Source: Pseudomonas indica NBRC 103045 (lineage in GTDB: Bacteria > Pseudomonadota > Gammaproteobacteria > Pseudomonadales > Pseudomonadaceae). From it: a stretch of 64,000 bases of DNA. The stretch is from assembly GCF_002091635.1 (NCBI RefSeq), contig NZ_BDAC01000012.1:1-64000 (forward strand), read 5' to 3'. The position numbers were made by a program, and so were the translations under genes. The notes beneath the pieces were generated by a model that was not told the DNA's origin, ran no database searches, and saw only the letters and a list, made by a program, of their open reading frames with translations. Positions 55,542 through 64,000 of the stretch are shown piece by piece. How positions within the stretch are numbered: position 1 is the stretch's first letter; every line of letters begins with the position of its first letter.

Positions 55542-56435
55542 TCAGGAATGGACCAGGCCGGTATTGAGGCGGTTGGGCGTTGCGGTGCCGCCCAGCGGTT
55601 GGATGGCCAACCGGTTGTCCGCCGGGTCGAGGCGGATGATGTTCGCCTCGCTGTAGTTCGGCTCGCGCCAGAAATTCAGGTATTCGGCGTGTTCGAACAG
55701 GTCCGGGGGTAGGACCGTGGGCCGGGCCACGGCCTCGGTGTTGCGCTTGACGAAGTGCAGGCCGGGAGTGGACAGACCGTTGTCGAAATGAGGCTCGTCG
55801 TAAGTCAGGCTGTCGAAGCTGTGCTCGAAGGGCGACGCCCCTAGGAATTCATAGATCAGTCGAAGGGTGTCCTTCGGGAAGCGAGTCAGGTGGTCGTATT
55901 CCACCAGCAGGAGGGCACGTGAATAGTTGCCATAAACGGCCTCCTTGAGTGCGTTCAGTGCATAGCCGACGGTTCGGTTCGGCAAAAGCAATGCCTGGGA
56001 ACGCGAATAGACGGTGGCGCGTTCTTCCTCGTTGTGGAACAGGCCGGAACGCTCGAAGACATTGCGCTGTACCAGCGTTTCGAAGCTGTCCAGTACGCCG
56101 GCTACGCTTCTGACCAGGCAAATCACCCGGACGTCGTCGAACAGTTCATGAAGCAAGGGCAGGCGCGCACACCAGCCTCGGTTGGTATCGAAGATGATGC
56201 CGCGCTCTTCGTCCGCGTAGAACGAGTCGAATACACCCCGGAGGATGCGGCGGCGCCTTTCCGGTGTCACCAGGGGCCCATCCTCTCCGTTCGTCTCCAC
56301 CAGGATGGACGAAAGAATCCGTGCCAGCGGGCTGCTCATGCGGGCATAGACGTTCGGATTCTGCCGCAGGATTGCGGCCAGTAATGTCGAGCCGGAACGG
56401 GGAAGGCCCGCGATGAAGTGGAATGTCTTGTTCAT
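55542..56435 (-). CDS. PAPS-dependent sulfotransferase, 297 aa
   Basis: The 5'-phosphosulfate-binding loop is FIAGLPRSGSTLLAAIL (residues 8-24), and the 3'-phosphate-binding segment is VICLVRSVAGVLDSFE (Arg109, Ser110). LIYEFLG and the C-terminal part match Sulfotransfer_3-type enzymes, the group that includes bacterial tyrosine sulfotransferase RaxST. In this operon its natural substrate is the Tyr residues of the NRPS peptide, either on the carrier or after release. The start has a weak ribosome binding site. It is the first gene of the operon. Confidence 0.9.
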   Translation of the reverse strand: MNKTFHFIAGLPRSGSTLLAAILRQNPNVYARMSSPLARILSSILVETNGEDGPLVTPERRRRILRGVFDSFYADEERGIIFDTNRGWCARLPLLHELFDDVRVICLVRSVAGVLDSFETLVQRNVFERSGLFHNEEERATVYSRSQALLLPNRTVGYALNALKEAVYGNYSRALLLVEYDHLTRFPKDTLRLIYEFLGASPFEHSFDSLTYDEPHFDNGLSTPGLHFVKRNTEAVARPTVLPPDLFEHAEYLNFWREPNYSEANIIRLDPADNRLAIQPLGGTATPNRLNTGLVHS

Positions 56436-56781
56436 GATTGAGCACGCGAGGAGAAATGGACGGCGAGGCCGGAGGGGAATGGTACGGGACGCTCTAGGTG
56501 GCTATTTGCCGCCTTTTTCCAGAGTGGCCTGACGGAAAAGTCGGTGAGGATTCCACCATTCTGGAACCCCTGGGTCAGCGGGACTTTTCGCGCTTCTATT
56601 GAGAGGTAAGTCGCGAATTGCAGTGCTTGTGAAGAGCGTTTGCCTTGTTTTCCCGGCTTCTAGTAGGTAAGGAGCCGTTGCTATCGATGCTGAATCGCCG
56701 GAGGAGGGGCGTTTTCCGATGTACCGGAAAGCAGAGCAGGGCGGGTAATGGAGCGGCCGGGCGGCCGCTCGCTCGAGGGGC
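56436..56781. promoter_or_regulatory. Intergenic region before the sulfotransferase operon
   Basis: This 346-bp stretch must hold the promoter of the minus-strand cluster, but I see no convincing sigma-70 or sigma-54 element. At 56751-56770 a perfect palindrome GAGCGGCCGGGCGGCCGCTC lies 11 bases downstream of the decarboxylase-like gene and is its probable terminator. No other gene is supported. Confidence 0.5.
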
Positions 56782-57168
56782 TCAGGCTCTCTGCTCGGCC
56801 TGCCAGGCTTCGACGACTTCCTGGGCGGCGCGGAAGGCGTCGATGGCGGCCGGTACGCCGGCGTAGACGGCGCAGTGCAGCAGGGCTTCGCGGATTTCTT
56901 CCGGCGTGCAGCCATTGTTCAGCGCGCCGCGCACGTGGCCTTTCAGTTCCTGCGGGCATTTCAGGGCGGTGAGCGCGGCCAGGGTGATCAGGCTGCGGGT
57001 CTTGCGCGGTAACCCTTCACGGGTCCAGACGCCGCCCCAGGCATGCTCGTTGACGAAGTCCTGCAACGGTTGGGTGAACGCGGTGGCCGAGCCCATGGCG
57101 CGCTCGACGAAGGCCTCGCCCATCACCTCGCGGCGGACTTGCAGACCCTGTTCGCGGTTTTCGCTCAT
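56782..57168 (-). CDS. Carboxymuconolactone decarboxylase-family protein, 128 aa
   Basis: The start at 57168 (MSENREQGLQVRREVMGEAF) is preferred over an upstream in-frame Met because of GGAG seven bases before it. CMD signatures are clear: WTREGLPRKTRSLITLAALT, ELKGHVRGALNNGCTPEE and LHCAVYAGVPAAIDAF. Length and motifs match PcaC-like gamma-carboxymuconolactone decarboxylases. No other beta-ketoadipate gene is near, so the actual substrate is uncertain. Confidence 0.87.
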   Translation of the reverse strand: MSENREQGLQVRREVMGEAFVERAMGSATAFTQPLQDFVNEHAWGGVWTREGLPRKTRSLITLAALTALKCPQELKGHVRGALNNGCTPEEIREALLHCAVYAGVPAAIDAFRAAQEVVEAWQAEQRA

Positions 57169-57185
57169 TTCATGCTCCTTCGGAA

Positions 57186-58274
57186 TCAACGACGTTGCAA
57201 ATGCCAGGACCGCGCGGCGATCACGGCCAGGGTCAGGGCGGTCAGCGGCAGGACGAAGCCGATCATGCCGGCGCGGAATTCGCTCATCAACGGCGCGCCG
57301 GTGGCGAACAGCACCAAGTACAGCGTATAGGCCAGGTAGTAGCCGAAGAACAGCAGGCCTTCCCAGCGGTTGATCCGGTAGCCGGAGAAGAAGATCGGCA
57401 GGCAGGCCACGGCCACCGCGATCATCACCGGGAAGTCGAAGGCCAGGGCATTCGGCGAAACGGAAATCGCCTTCGGCGAGACCAGCGAGGCAAGGCCGAG
57501 CACGCAGAGCAGGTTGAAGATGTTGCTGCCGACCACGTTGCCCACGGCGATGTCGCGCTCGCCCTTGAGGGCAGCGAGGATGGAGGTCGCCAGCTCCGGC
57601 AGCGAGGTGCCGATTGCGATCACCGTCAGGCCGATCACCAGTTCGGATAGGCCCAGGGCGCGAGCCAGGGAGACGGCGCCTTCGACCAGGAAGTTCGAGC
57701 CTGCCACCAGCAGGACGAGGCCGCCGATCACCAGGAACAGATTGACCAGCCAGGCGAAGCGCTTGGGTTGTTCGTGCAGGCCGAACTCTTCGGCGAACTC
57801 GTCGCCGCTGCCGGCAGCCTTGTCGCGACGGCTGCTGATGATGAGGAAGGTCGTGTAGGCCAGTACGCCGCTGAATAGCAGGGCGCCATCGAGGCGGCTC
57901 AGTTCGCCGTCCCAGGCCAGGGCGAAGGTGACCAGGCTGGCACCGATCATCAGCGGCACGTCCAGGCGGATCAACTGCCGGGAGACGACGAGCGGGGCGA
58001 TGATTGCCGAAAGACCGAGAATCAGCAGGATGTTGGCGATGTTGCTGCCGACGACGTTGCCGATAGCGATATCGCCGCTGCCGTTCAGCGCCGCCTGCAC
58101 GCTCACGGCCGTTTCCGGCGCGCTGGTGCCGAAGGCCACCACGGTGAGGCCGATCACCAGGGGTGGGATGCCGAAAATCGCCGCCAGCCGCGCCGCGCCG
58201 CGCACCAGAACTTCTGCACCGGCTACCAGCAGGACGAGTCCGGCGATCAGGTAGACAAAAGTCATCAACGTCAT
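57186..58274 (-). CDS. Calcium/sodium antiporter (YrbG/CaCA family), 362 aa
   Basis: Two inverted membrane repeats each carry the exchanger alpha motif: GTSAPETAVSVQAALNGSGD with NVVGSNIANILLILG, and GTSLPELATSILAALKGERD with NVVGSNIFNLLCVLG. There are ten predicted TM segments and a charged central loop (SSRRDKAAGSGDEFAEEFG). It exchanges Ca2+ or Na+ across the inner membrane. CTGGAG precedes the start. It overlaps no neighbour and is followed closely by the decarboxylase-like gene. Confidence 0.92.
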   Translation of the reverse strand: MTLMTFVYLIAGLVLLVAGAEVLVRGAARLAAIFGIPPLVIGLTVVAFGTSAPETAVSVQAALNGSGDIAIGNVVGSNIANILLILGLSAIIAPLVVSRQLIRLDVPLMIGASLVTFALAWDGELSRLDGALLFSGVLAYTTFLIISSRRDKAAGSGDEFAEEFGLHEQPKRFAWLVNLFLVIGGLVLLVAGSNFLVEGAVSLARALGLSELVIGLTVIAIGTSLPELATSILAALKGERDIAVGNVVGSNIFNLLCVLGLASLVSPKAISVSPNALAFDFPVMIAVAVACLPIFFSGYRINRWEGLLFFGYYLAYTLYLVLFATGAPLMSEFRAGMIGFVLPLTALTLAVIAARSWHLQRR

Positions 58275-58371
58275 TGTCGAGCTCCAGAAAAGGTTGCGCG
58301 TAGCTTAACGATCCGCCTTGCCGGCGCCAGTGGGGGATGGCAACGGATTGTTACGATGTGCGTCGCCGTAT

Positions 58372-58785
58372 TCAGTCGACCAGGCTCTCGACGCGAACGG
58401 GCACGACGCCTGGGCGGATCATGTCCAGTTGCTGGGCGGCCTTGAACGAGAGATCGATGATGCGTCCACGGCCGTAGGGACCGCGATCATTGATACGGAC
58501 CACCACGGTGCGGTTGTTGTTCAGGTTGGTGACCCGGACCCGGGTACCGAACGGCAGCGTCCGATGGGCGGCGGTCAGCGCGTTCTGGTCGAAGCGCTCG
58601 CCGCTGGCCGTGCGTCGGCCATGGTGACGGGAGCCGTAATAGGAAGCCTTGCCTTCGGCACGGTAGCCGGAGGGATCGATGCGTTCCTCTTCGCCGCCGG
58701 GGCGAAGACCGGCACAACCGCCGAGCAGCAGGGACGATACGAGCAGTGCGGATACCCAGCGGGGCCGGGCAAGGCTCAGACGCAT
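58372..58785 (-). CDS. RlpA-like double-psi beta-barrel lipoprotein, 137 aa
   Basis: The signal sequence ends in the lipobox LLLGGC ([14 protein letters not shown]). The DPBB domain follows: [60 protein letters not shown] and [16 protein letters not shown], with the catalytic Asp in NDRGPY. It lacks the SPOR domain of full-length RlpA, so it is a short RlpA paralogue. RlpA-type proteins cut denuded glycan strands. It matches the P. aeruginosa gene at this place next to gatB. Confidence 0.88.
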   Translation of the reverse strand: MRLSLARPRWVSALLVSSLLLGGCAGLRPGGEEERIDPSGYRAEGKASYYGSRHHGRRTASGERFDQNALTAAHRTLPFGTRVRVTNLNNNRTVVVRINDRGPYGRGRIIDLSFKAAQQLDMIRPGVVPVRVESLVD

Positions 58786-58881
58786 CACGGCTCTCTTCTT
58801 GTTGTCGAGACGACGAGAAGCGTAACGAAAGCGCGGGGAGGGTGGAACGGGAGCCGACGCGGCCGGCTCCCGGACGGCATG

Positions 58882-60327
58882 TCAGCCTTCCAGCTTCTTC
58901 TTCAGCAGTTCATTGACCTGCTGCGGGTTGGCCTTGCCCTTCGAGGCCTTCATCGCCTGGCCGACGAAGAAGCCGAACATCTTGCCGCGCTTGGCTTCGT
59001 CGCTGGCGCGATACTGTTCGACCTGCTCGGCATTGGCGGCCAGTACCTCGTTCAGCATGCTCTCGATGGCGCCGCTGTCGGTGACCTGCTTGAGGCCCTT
59101 GGCTTCGATGATCTGATCGGCCGTGCCTTCGCCGTTGGCCATGGCCTCGAAGACCATCTTGGCGATCTTGCCGGAAATGGTGTTGTCCTTGATCCGCAGG
59201 ATCATGCCGCCCAGTTGTTCGGCGGATACCGGCGACTGCTCGATTTCCAAGTCCGATTTGTTGAGCAGGCTGGCCAGTTCGACCATTACCCAGTTGGCCG
59301 CCAGCTTGGCGTCGCCGCAAATGCCCGCGACTTTCTCGAAGTAGTCGGCCATCTCGCGGCTGGCTGACAGCACGCTGGCGTCATAGGCGGACAGGCCGAA
59401 CTCGGCCTGGAAACGCTCGCGCTTCTGCTGCGGCAGCTCCGGCAGGGTGGCGCGCACCGTGTCGAGGAAGTCCTGCTCGATCACCACCGGCAGCAGGTCC
59501 GGGTCCGGGAAGTAGCGGTAGTCGTTGGCTTCTTCCTTGCCGCGCATGGAGCGGGTCTGGTCTTTGTTTGGGTCGTACAGGCGGGTTTCCTGGATGACCT
59601 TCCCGCCGTCCTCGATCAGTTCGATCTGGCGCTGGACTTCATGGTTGATCGCCTTCTCGATGAAGCGGAAGGAGTTGACGTTCTTGATCTCCGCACGGGT
59701 GCCGAACTCGGCCTGGCCCTTGGGGCGCACCGAGACGTTGCAGTCGCAGCGCAGCGAGCCTTCGTTCATGTTGCCGTCGCAGATGCCGAGGTAGCGCACC
59801 AGGGCATGGATCGCCTTGACGTAGGCCACGGCTTCCTTGGCGCTGCGGATGTCCGGTTCGGAGACGATTTCCAACAGCGGGGTGCCGGCGCGGTTCAGAT
59901 CGATGCCGCTCATGCCGTGGAAGTCTTCGTGCAGGCTCTTGCCGGCGTCTTCTTCCAGGTGCGCGCGGGTGATGCCGATGCGCTTGACGGTGCCGTCTTC
60001 CAGGGTGATGTCCAGGTGGCCCTTGCCGACGATAGGCAGCTCGTACTGGCTGATCTGGTAGCCCTTGGGCAGGTCCGGGTAAAAGTAGTTCTTGCGCGCG
60101 AAGACGCTCTTGCGGCCAATCTCGGCATCGATCGCCAGGCCGAATTTCACGGCCATCTTCACCGCTTCTTCGTTGAGCACCGGCAGCACGCCGGGCATGC
60201 CCAGGTCGATCAGGCTGGCCTGGGTGTTCGGTTCGGCGCCGAAGGTGGTGGCGCTACCGGAGAAAATCTTCGATTGAGTGGCGAGCTGTGCGTGGATTTC
60301 CAGCCCGATCACGGTTTCCCATTGCAT
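58882..60327 (-). CDS. gatB: Asp/Glu-tRNA amidotransferase subunit B GatB, 481 aa
   Basis: The start at 60327 ([15 protein letters not shown]) is the conserved GatB N-terminus; the longer frame is discarded. Motifs are [45 protein letters not shown] and the C-terminal YqeY-like tail domain ending KKKLEG. It activates mischarged Asp-tRNA(Asn) or Glu-tRNA(Gln) for amidation, using ammonia from GatA. Genes run gatC-gatA-gatB in one operon. Confidence 0.96.
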   Translation of the reverse strand: MQWETVIGLEIHAQLATQSKIFSGSATTFGAEPNTQASLIDLGMPGVLPVLNEEAVKMAVKFGLAIDAEIGRKSVFARKNYFYPDLPKGYQISQYELPIVGKGHLDITLEDGTVKRIGITRAHLEEDAGKSLHEDFHGMSGIDLNRAGTPLLEIVSEPDIRSAKEAVAYVKAIHALVRYLGICDGNMNEGSLRCDCNVSVRPKGQAEFGTRAEIKNVNSFRFIEKAINHEVQRQIELIEDGGKVIQETRLYDPNKDQTRSMRGKEEANDYRYFPDPDLLPVVIEQDFLDTVRATLPELPQQKRERFQAEFGLSAYDASVLSASREMADYFEKVAGICGDAKLAANWVMVELASLLNKSDLEIEQSPVSAEQLGGMILRIKDNTISGKIAKMVFEAMANGEGTADQIIEAKGLKQVTDSGAIESMLNEVLAANAEQVEQYRASDEAKRGKMFGFFVGQAMKASKGKANPQQVNELLKKKLEG

Positions 60328-60338
60328 GTGAATCGTCC

Positions 60339-61790
60339 TCAGAATCCGGCCGGAGCGCGTGTGTGCCAATCGGTCGCCTGCTGGTAGCGGTGCGCTACGT
60401 TGAGCAGGCGGGCTTCCTGGAAGTACGGGGCGAGCAGTTGCACGCCCACCGGCAGCCCATCGGCGAACCCGGCGGGCATGGACAGCCCCGGCAGGCCGGC
60501 GAGGTTGGCGGTGATGGTGTAGATGTCTTCCAGGTACTGGGCGACCGGGTCGTTGTTCTTCTCGCCGAGCTTCCAGGCCGGACTCGGCGTGGTCGGACCG
60601 AGAATGACGTCCACCTCGGCGAAGGCCGCCATGAAGTCGTTCTTGATCAGACGGCGGATTTTCTGCGCCTGCAGGTAATAGGCATCGTAGTAGCCGGCGG
60701 AGAGCGCGTAGGTGCCGACCATGATGCGGCGCTTGACCTCTTCGCCGAAGCCTTCGGCACGGGAGCGCTTGTACAGGTCTTCGAGGTTCTCCGGGTTGGC
60801 GCAGCGGTAGCCGAAGCGCACGCCGTCGAAACGCGACAGGTTGGAGGAAGCCTCGGCCGGGGCGATCACGTAGTAGGCCGGGATCGCGTGCTTCATGTTC
60901 GGCAGGGAGATTTCCTTGACGCTGGCGCCGAGCTTCTTCAGTTCCTCGACACTGGCCATGACGATCTCGGCGATGCGCGGGTCGAGGCCGGCGCCGAAAT
61001 ATTCCTTGGGCAGGCCGATGCGCAGGCCGTCGAGCGGCTTGTTCAGCTCGCCGAGGTAGTCGTCGAGGGGCTGGTCGACGCTGGTGGAGTCCTTCGGATC
61101 GAAGCCGGCCATGGCCTGCAGCATCAGCGCGCAGTCCTCGGCGGTACGGGCCAGCGGGCCGCCCTGGTCGAGGCTGGAGGCATAGGCAATCATGCCCCAG
61201 CGGGAGACGCGGCCGTAGGTGGGCTTGAGGCCGGTGAGGTTGGTCAGGGCCGCCGGCTGGCGGATCGAACCGCCGGTATCGGTGCCGGTCGCTGCCGGCA
61301 GCAGGCGCGCGGCCACGGCCGCGGCGGAGCCGCCGGAGGAGCCGCCGGGCACGCGCTCGAGGTCCCAGGGGTTCTTCACCGGGCCGTAGTGGCTGGATTC
61401 GTTGGCCGAGCCCATGGCGAACTCGTCCATGTTCAGCTTGCCGAGGCTCACGGCGCCCGCGTTAGCGAGCTTTTCGACCACGGTGGCGTTGTATGGGGCG
61501 ACGAAGTTGTCGAGGATTTTCGAGCCGCAGCTGGTACGCACGCCCTGGGTGCAGAACAGGTCCTTGTGGGCGATCGGCGCGCCCAGCAGAGCGCCGTTTT
61601 CACCGGCAGCGCGGCGGGCGTCGGCAGCCTGGGCCTGTTGCAGGGCCAGGTCCTCGGTGACGCTGATGAAGGCGTTGAGCTGCGGGTCGAGCTGATGGAT
61701 GCGGGCGAGCAGCGCGCGGGTCAGTTCGACGGAGGAGAATTCCTTGGCGGCGAGGCCGCGGGCGATCTCGGCCAGAGTCAGTTGATGCAT
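60339..61790 (-). CDS. gatA: Asp/Glu-tRNA amidotransferase subunit A GatA, 483 aa
   Basis: This is an amidase-signature enzyme. The catalytic Lys is in [12 protein letters not shown], with [14 protein letters not shown] and the nucleophile Ser region [15 protein letters not shown]. It releases ammonia from Gln or Asn and passes it to GatB. AAGGAAA precedes the start. Spacing to gatC and gatB is 9 and 11 bases. Confidence 0.96.
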   Translation of the reverse strand: MHQLTLAEIARGLAAKEFSSVELTRALLARIHQLDPQLNAFISVTEDLALQQAQAADARRAAGENGALLGAPIAHKDLFCTQGVRTSCGSKILDNFVAPYNATVVEKLANAGAVSLGKLNMDEFAMGSANESSHYGPVKNPWDLERVPGGSSGGSAAAVAARLLPAATGTDTGGSIRQPAALTNLTGLKPTYGRVSRWGMIAYASSLDQGGPLARTAEDCALMLQAMAGFDPKDSTSVDQPLDDYLGELNKPLDGLRIGLPKEYFGAGLDPRIAEIVMASVEELKKLGASVKEISLPNMKHAIPAYYVIAPAEASSNLSRFDGVRFGYRCANPENLEDLYKRSRAEGFGEEVKRRIMVGTYALSAGYYDAYYLQAQKIRRLIKNDFMAAFAEVDVILGPTTPSPAWKLGEKNNDPVAQYLEDIYTITANLAGLPGLSMPAGFADGLPVGVQLLAPYFQEARLLNVAHRYQQATDWHTRAPAGF

Positions 61791-61799
61791 GGGATTTCC

Positions 61800-62087
61800 T
61801 TACTCGATGACCTTGGGAACCAGATAGAGGCCGTCTTGCACCGCCGGGGCGATGGCCTGGTAGGCGTCGCGGCGGTTTTCCTCGCTCACCGCATCGGCGC
61901 GCAGGCGCTGGGTGGCTTCCAGCGGGTGGGCCAGGGGTTCGATGCCGGCGGTATCCACCGCCTGCATCTGGTCGATCAGGCCGAGAATGTTGTTGAGGGT
62001 CTCGGTGGTGCGGGGCAGATCGGCTTCGTTCAGCCCAAGGCGGGCGAGGTGGGCGATCTTTTCCACGTCGGAGCGTTCAAGCGCCAT
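61800..62087 (-). CDS. gatC: Asp/Glu-tRNA amidotransferase subunit C GatC, 95 aa
   Basis: The start at 62087 ([20 protein letters not shown]) has GGAG upstream and gives the usual GatC length. [20 protein letters not shown] is the conserved part that wraps around GatA. It is the first gene of gatCAB, divergent from mreB across a 220-bp promoter region. Confidence 0.95.
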   Translation of the reverse strand: MALERSDVEKIAHLARLGLNEADLPRTTETLNNILGLIDQMQAVDTAGIEPLAHPLEATQRLRADAVSEENRRDAYQAIAPAVQDGLYLVPKVIE

Positions 62088-62295
62088 CGGGTGTCTCCAG
62101 AAGAGGCGGCCGGCGGAAAGCGGGCGTGACCGTGCGAAAGATGCGGGGAACGGATACCGCGAACGGGCGGTCAAAGGCCGCGATTTGGGGCTGCGAAGCC
62201 CGGGAAAACCGGCAATTTAACATAGTGCGCGCCTTGCCCAAAATCCCCGTCGTTGTTAGAGTTTGCCGCACTTTTTTACCCACGCGTTGCCCTAG

Positions 62296-63345
<1,050 letters not shown>

Positions 63346-63504
63346 GTGCCGAGCGGCGGAATTGCACGCAGGCTGACCGTTTCGGCGGCCTGCGACTCGC
63401 CGCCCGAGAGCATCTGCGGTCTGCCACGCATCGGCCCTGTCCGGCAGGTGTCGGTTCGCGATGTCGTAGTCAGGCTCTGAGCCCCTAGCTGCGAGGAATT
63501 CGCC

Positions 63505-64000
63505 ATTAAACCGCTTTTCACCAAGGGACCTTCGCTGGGCACGCGCCTTCTGGTGCTGGCCGTGCTTTCGGCTGCCTTGATGGTCGTGGATGCGCGTTTC
63601 GAGGCCCTGAAGCCAGTACGCAGCCAGATGGCGCTGGTGCTGACCCCCTTCTATTGGCTGGCGGACTTGCCGGTGCGGCTGTGGGATGGGGTCACCCAGC
63701 AGTTCACCAGCCGCAGCGAGTTGCTCGCCGAGAACGAGAAGCTCAAGGCCGAAGCGCTGCTGATGCAGCGGCGCCTACAGAAGCTGGCTGCCCTCACCGA
63801 GCAGAACGTGCGTCTGCGCGAGTTGCTCAACTCCGCTGCGCTGGTCGACGAGAAGGTGCTGGTCGGCGAGTTGATCGGCGTCGATCCCAACCCGTTCACC
63901 CACCGGATTCTCATCGACAAGGGCGAGAAGGATGGCGTGTTTCTCGGTCAGCCGGTCCTGGATGCCCGGGGGTTGATGGGGCAGGTGGTGGAAGTCATGC
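63505..64000 (+). CDS. mreC: Rod-shape protein MreC (partial), apparently ATT start
   Basis: The protein runs off the window after 165 codons. It has the MreC N-terminus (KPLFTKGPSLGTRLLVLAVL), one TM segment, a coiled coil (SRSELLAENEKLKAEALLMQ) and the first beta domain (GELIGVDPNPFTHRILIDKG). The conserved start would be ATT at 63505, with AGGAA seven bases before it. No ATG, GTG or TTG exists in frame between an upstream TGA (63478-63480) and this codon. Internal GTG or ATG starts would remove conserved residues. Confidence 0.88.
   Translation, partial: MKPLFTKGPSLGTRLLVLAVLSAALMVVDARFEALKPVRSQMALVLTPFYWLADLPVRLWDGVTQQFTSRSELLAENEKLKAEALLMQRRLQKLAALTEQNVRLRELLNSAALVDEKVLVGELIGVDPNPFTHRILIDKGEKDGVFLGQPVLDARGLMGQVVEVM

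Overview
The window is chromosomal DNA of a Pseudomonas that is not P. aeruginosa. It is GC-rich, and its backbone order matches the P. aeruginosa stretch dppF-D-C-B / dppA / opdP / dppA / psdR / mdpA / dppA / SIMPL gene / roxSR / magA-F / rlpA-like / gatB-A-C / mreB-mreC. Several accessory blocks interrupt this backbone.

Layout. (1) 1-5.34 kb: an integron-type gene-cassette array without a visible integrase. It has seven attC-like sites or partial sites. The left arm is + oriented and the right arm is - oriented, and an IS5-family element sits at the switch. Cassettes encode an HNH protein, a QueC-like enzyme, an Mrr-like nuclease, two small secreted Cys-containing proteins and unknowns. (2) 5.3-7.35 kb: a truncated membrane-anchored Mrr-like gene, a BRO-N gene with a structured leader, and a REP-type tandem repeat block. 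(3) 7.37-18.85 kb: the di/oligopeptide uptake locus (ABC transporter, porin, binding proteins, Xaa-Pro peptidase) with its repressor PsdR and candidate PsdR operators. (4) 18.85-23.3 kb: an accessory island with a second BRO-N gene, an unknown ORF, a DNase bacteriocin-like toxin with a fused two-domain immunity protein, remnants of a second toxin/immunity pair, and a MITE. (5) 23.39-29 kb: another dppA, a SIMPL protein, the redox two-component system RoxS/RoxR and an AEC transporter. (6) 29.1-39.27 kb: the six-gene mag operon around a bacterial alpha-2-macroglobulin. (7) 39.29-56.44 kb, minus strand: a sulfotransferase, an APS kinase, a 15.3-kb five-module NRPS and an MbtH protein. (8) 56.8-64 kb: carboxymuconolactone decarboxylase-like, Na/Ca exchanger, RlpA-like, gatBAC, mreB and the start of mreC.

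Main discovery. Reading the substrate-pocket residues of the five adenylation domains in order gives Tyr-like, Ile/Val-like, Tyr-like, Thr and Gln. There is no starter condensation domain, no epimerase, and one C-terminal thioesterase. The predicted free linear L-peptide is Tyr-Ile-Tyr-Thr-Gln. With the adjacent sulfotransferase and PAPS-forming APS kinase, this is the structure of the plant peptide hormone phytosulfokine, Tyr(SO3)-Ile-Tyr(SO3)-Thr-Gln. The cluster therefore looks like a nonribosomal bacterial route to phytosulfokine or a close mimic. One in-frame amber codon (52363-52365) interrupts the second condensation domain of the otherwise open NRPS gene. In this sequence the pathway is either recently inactivated, read through, or hit by a sequencing error.
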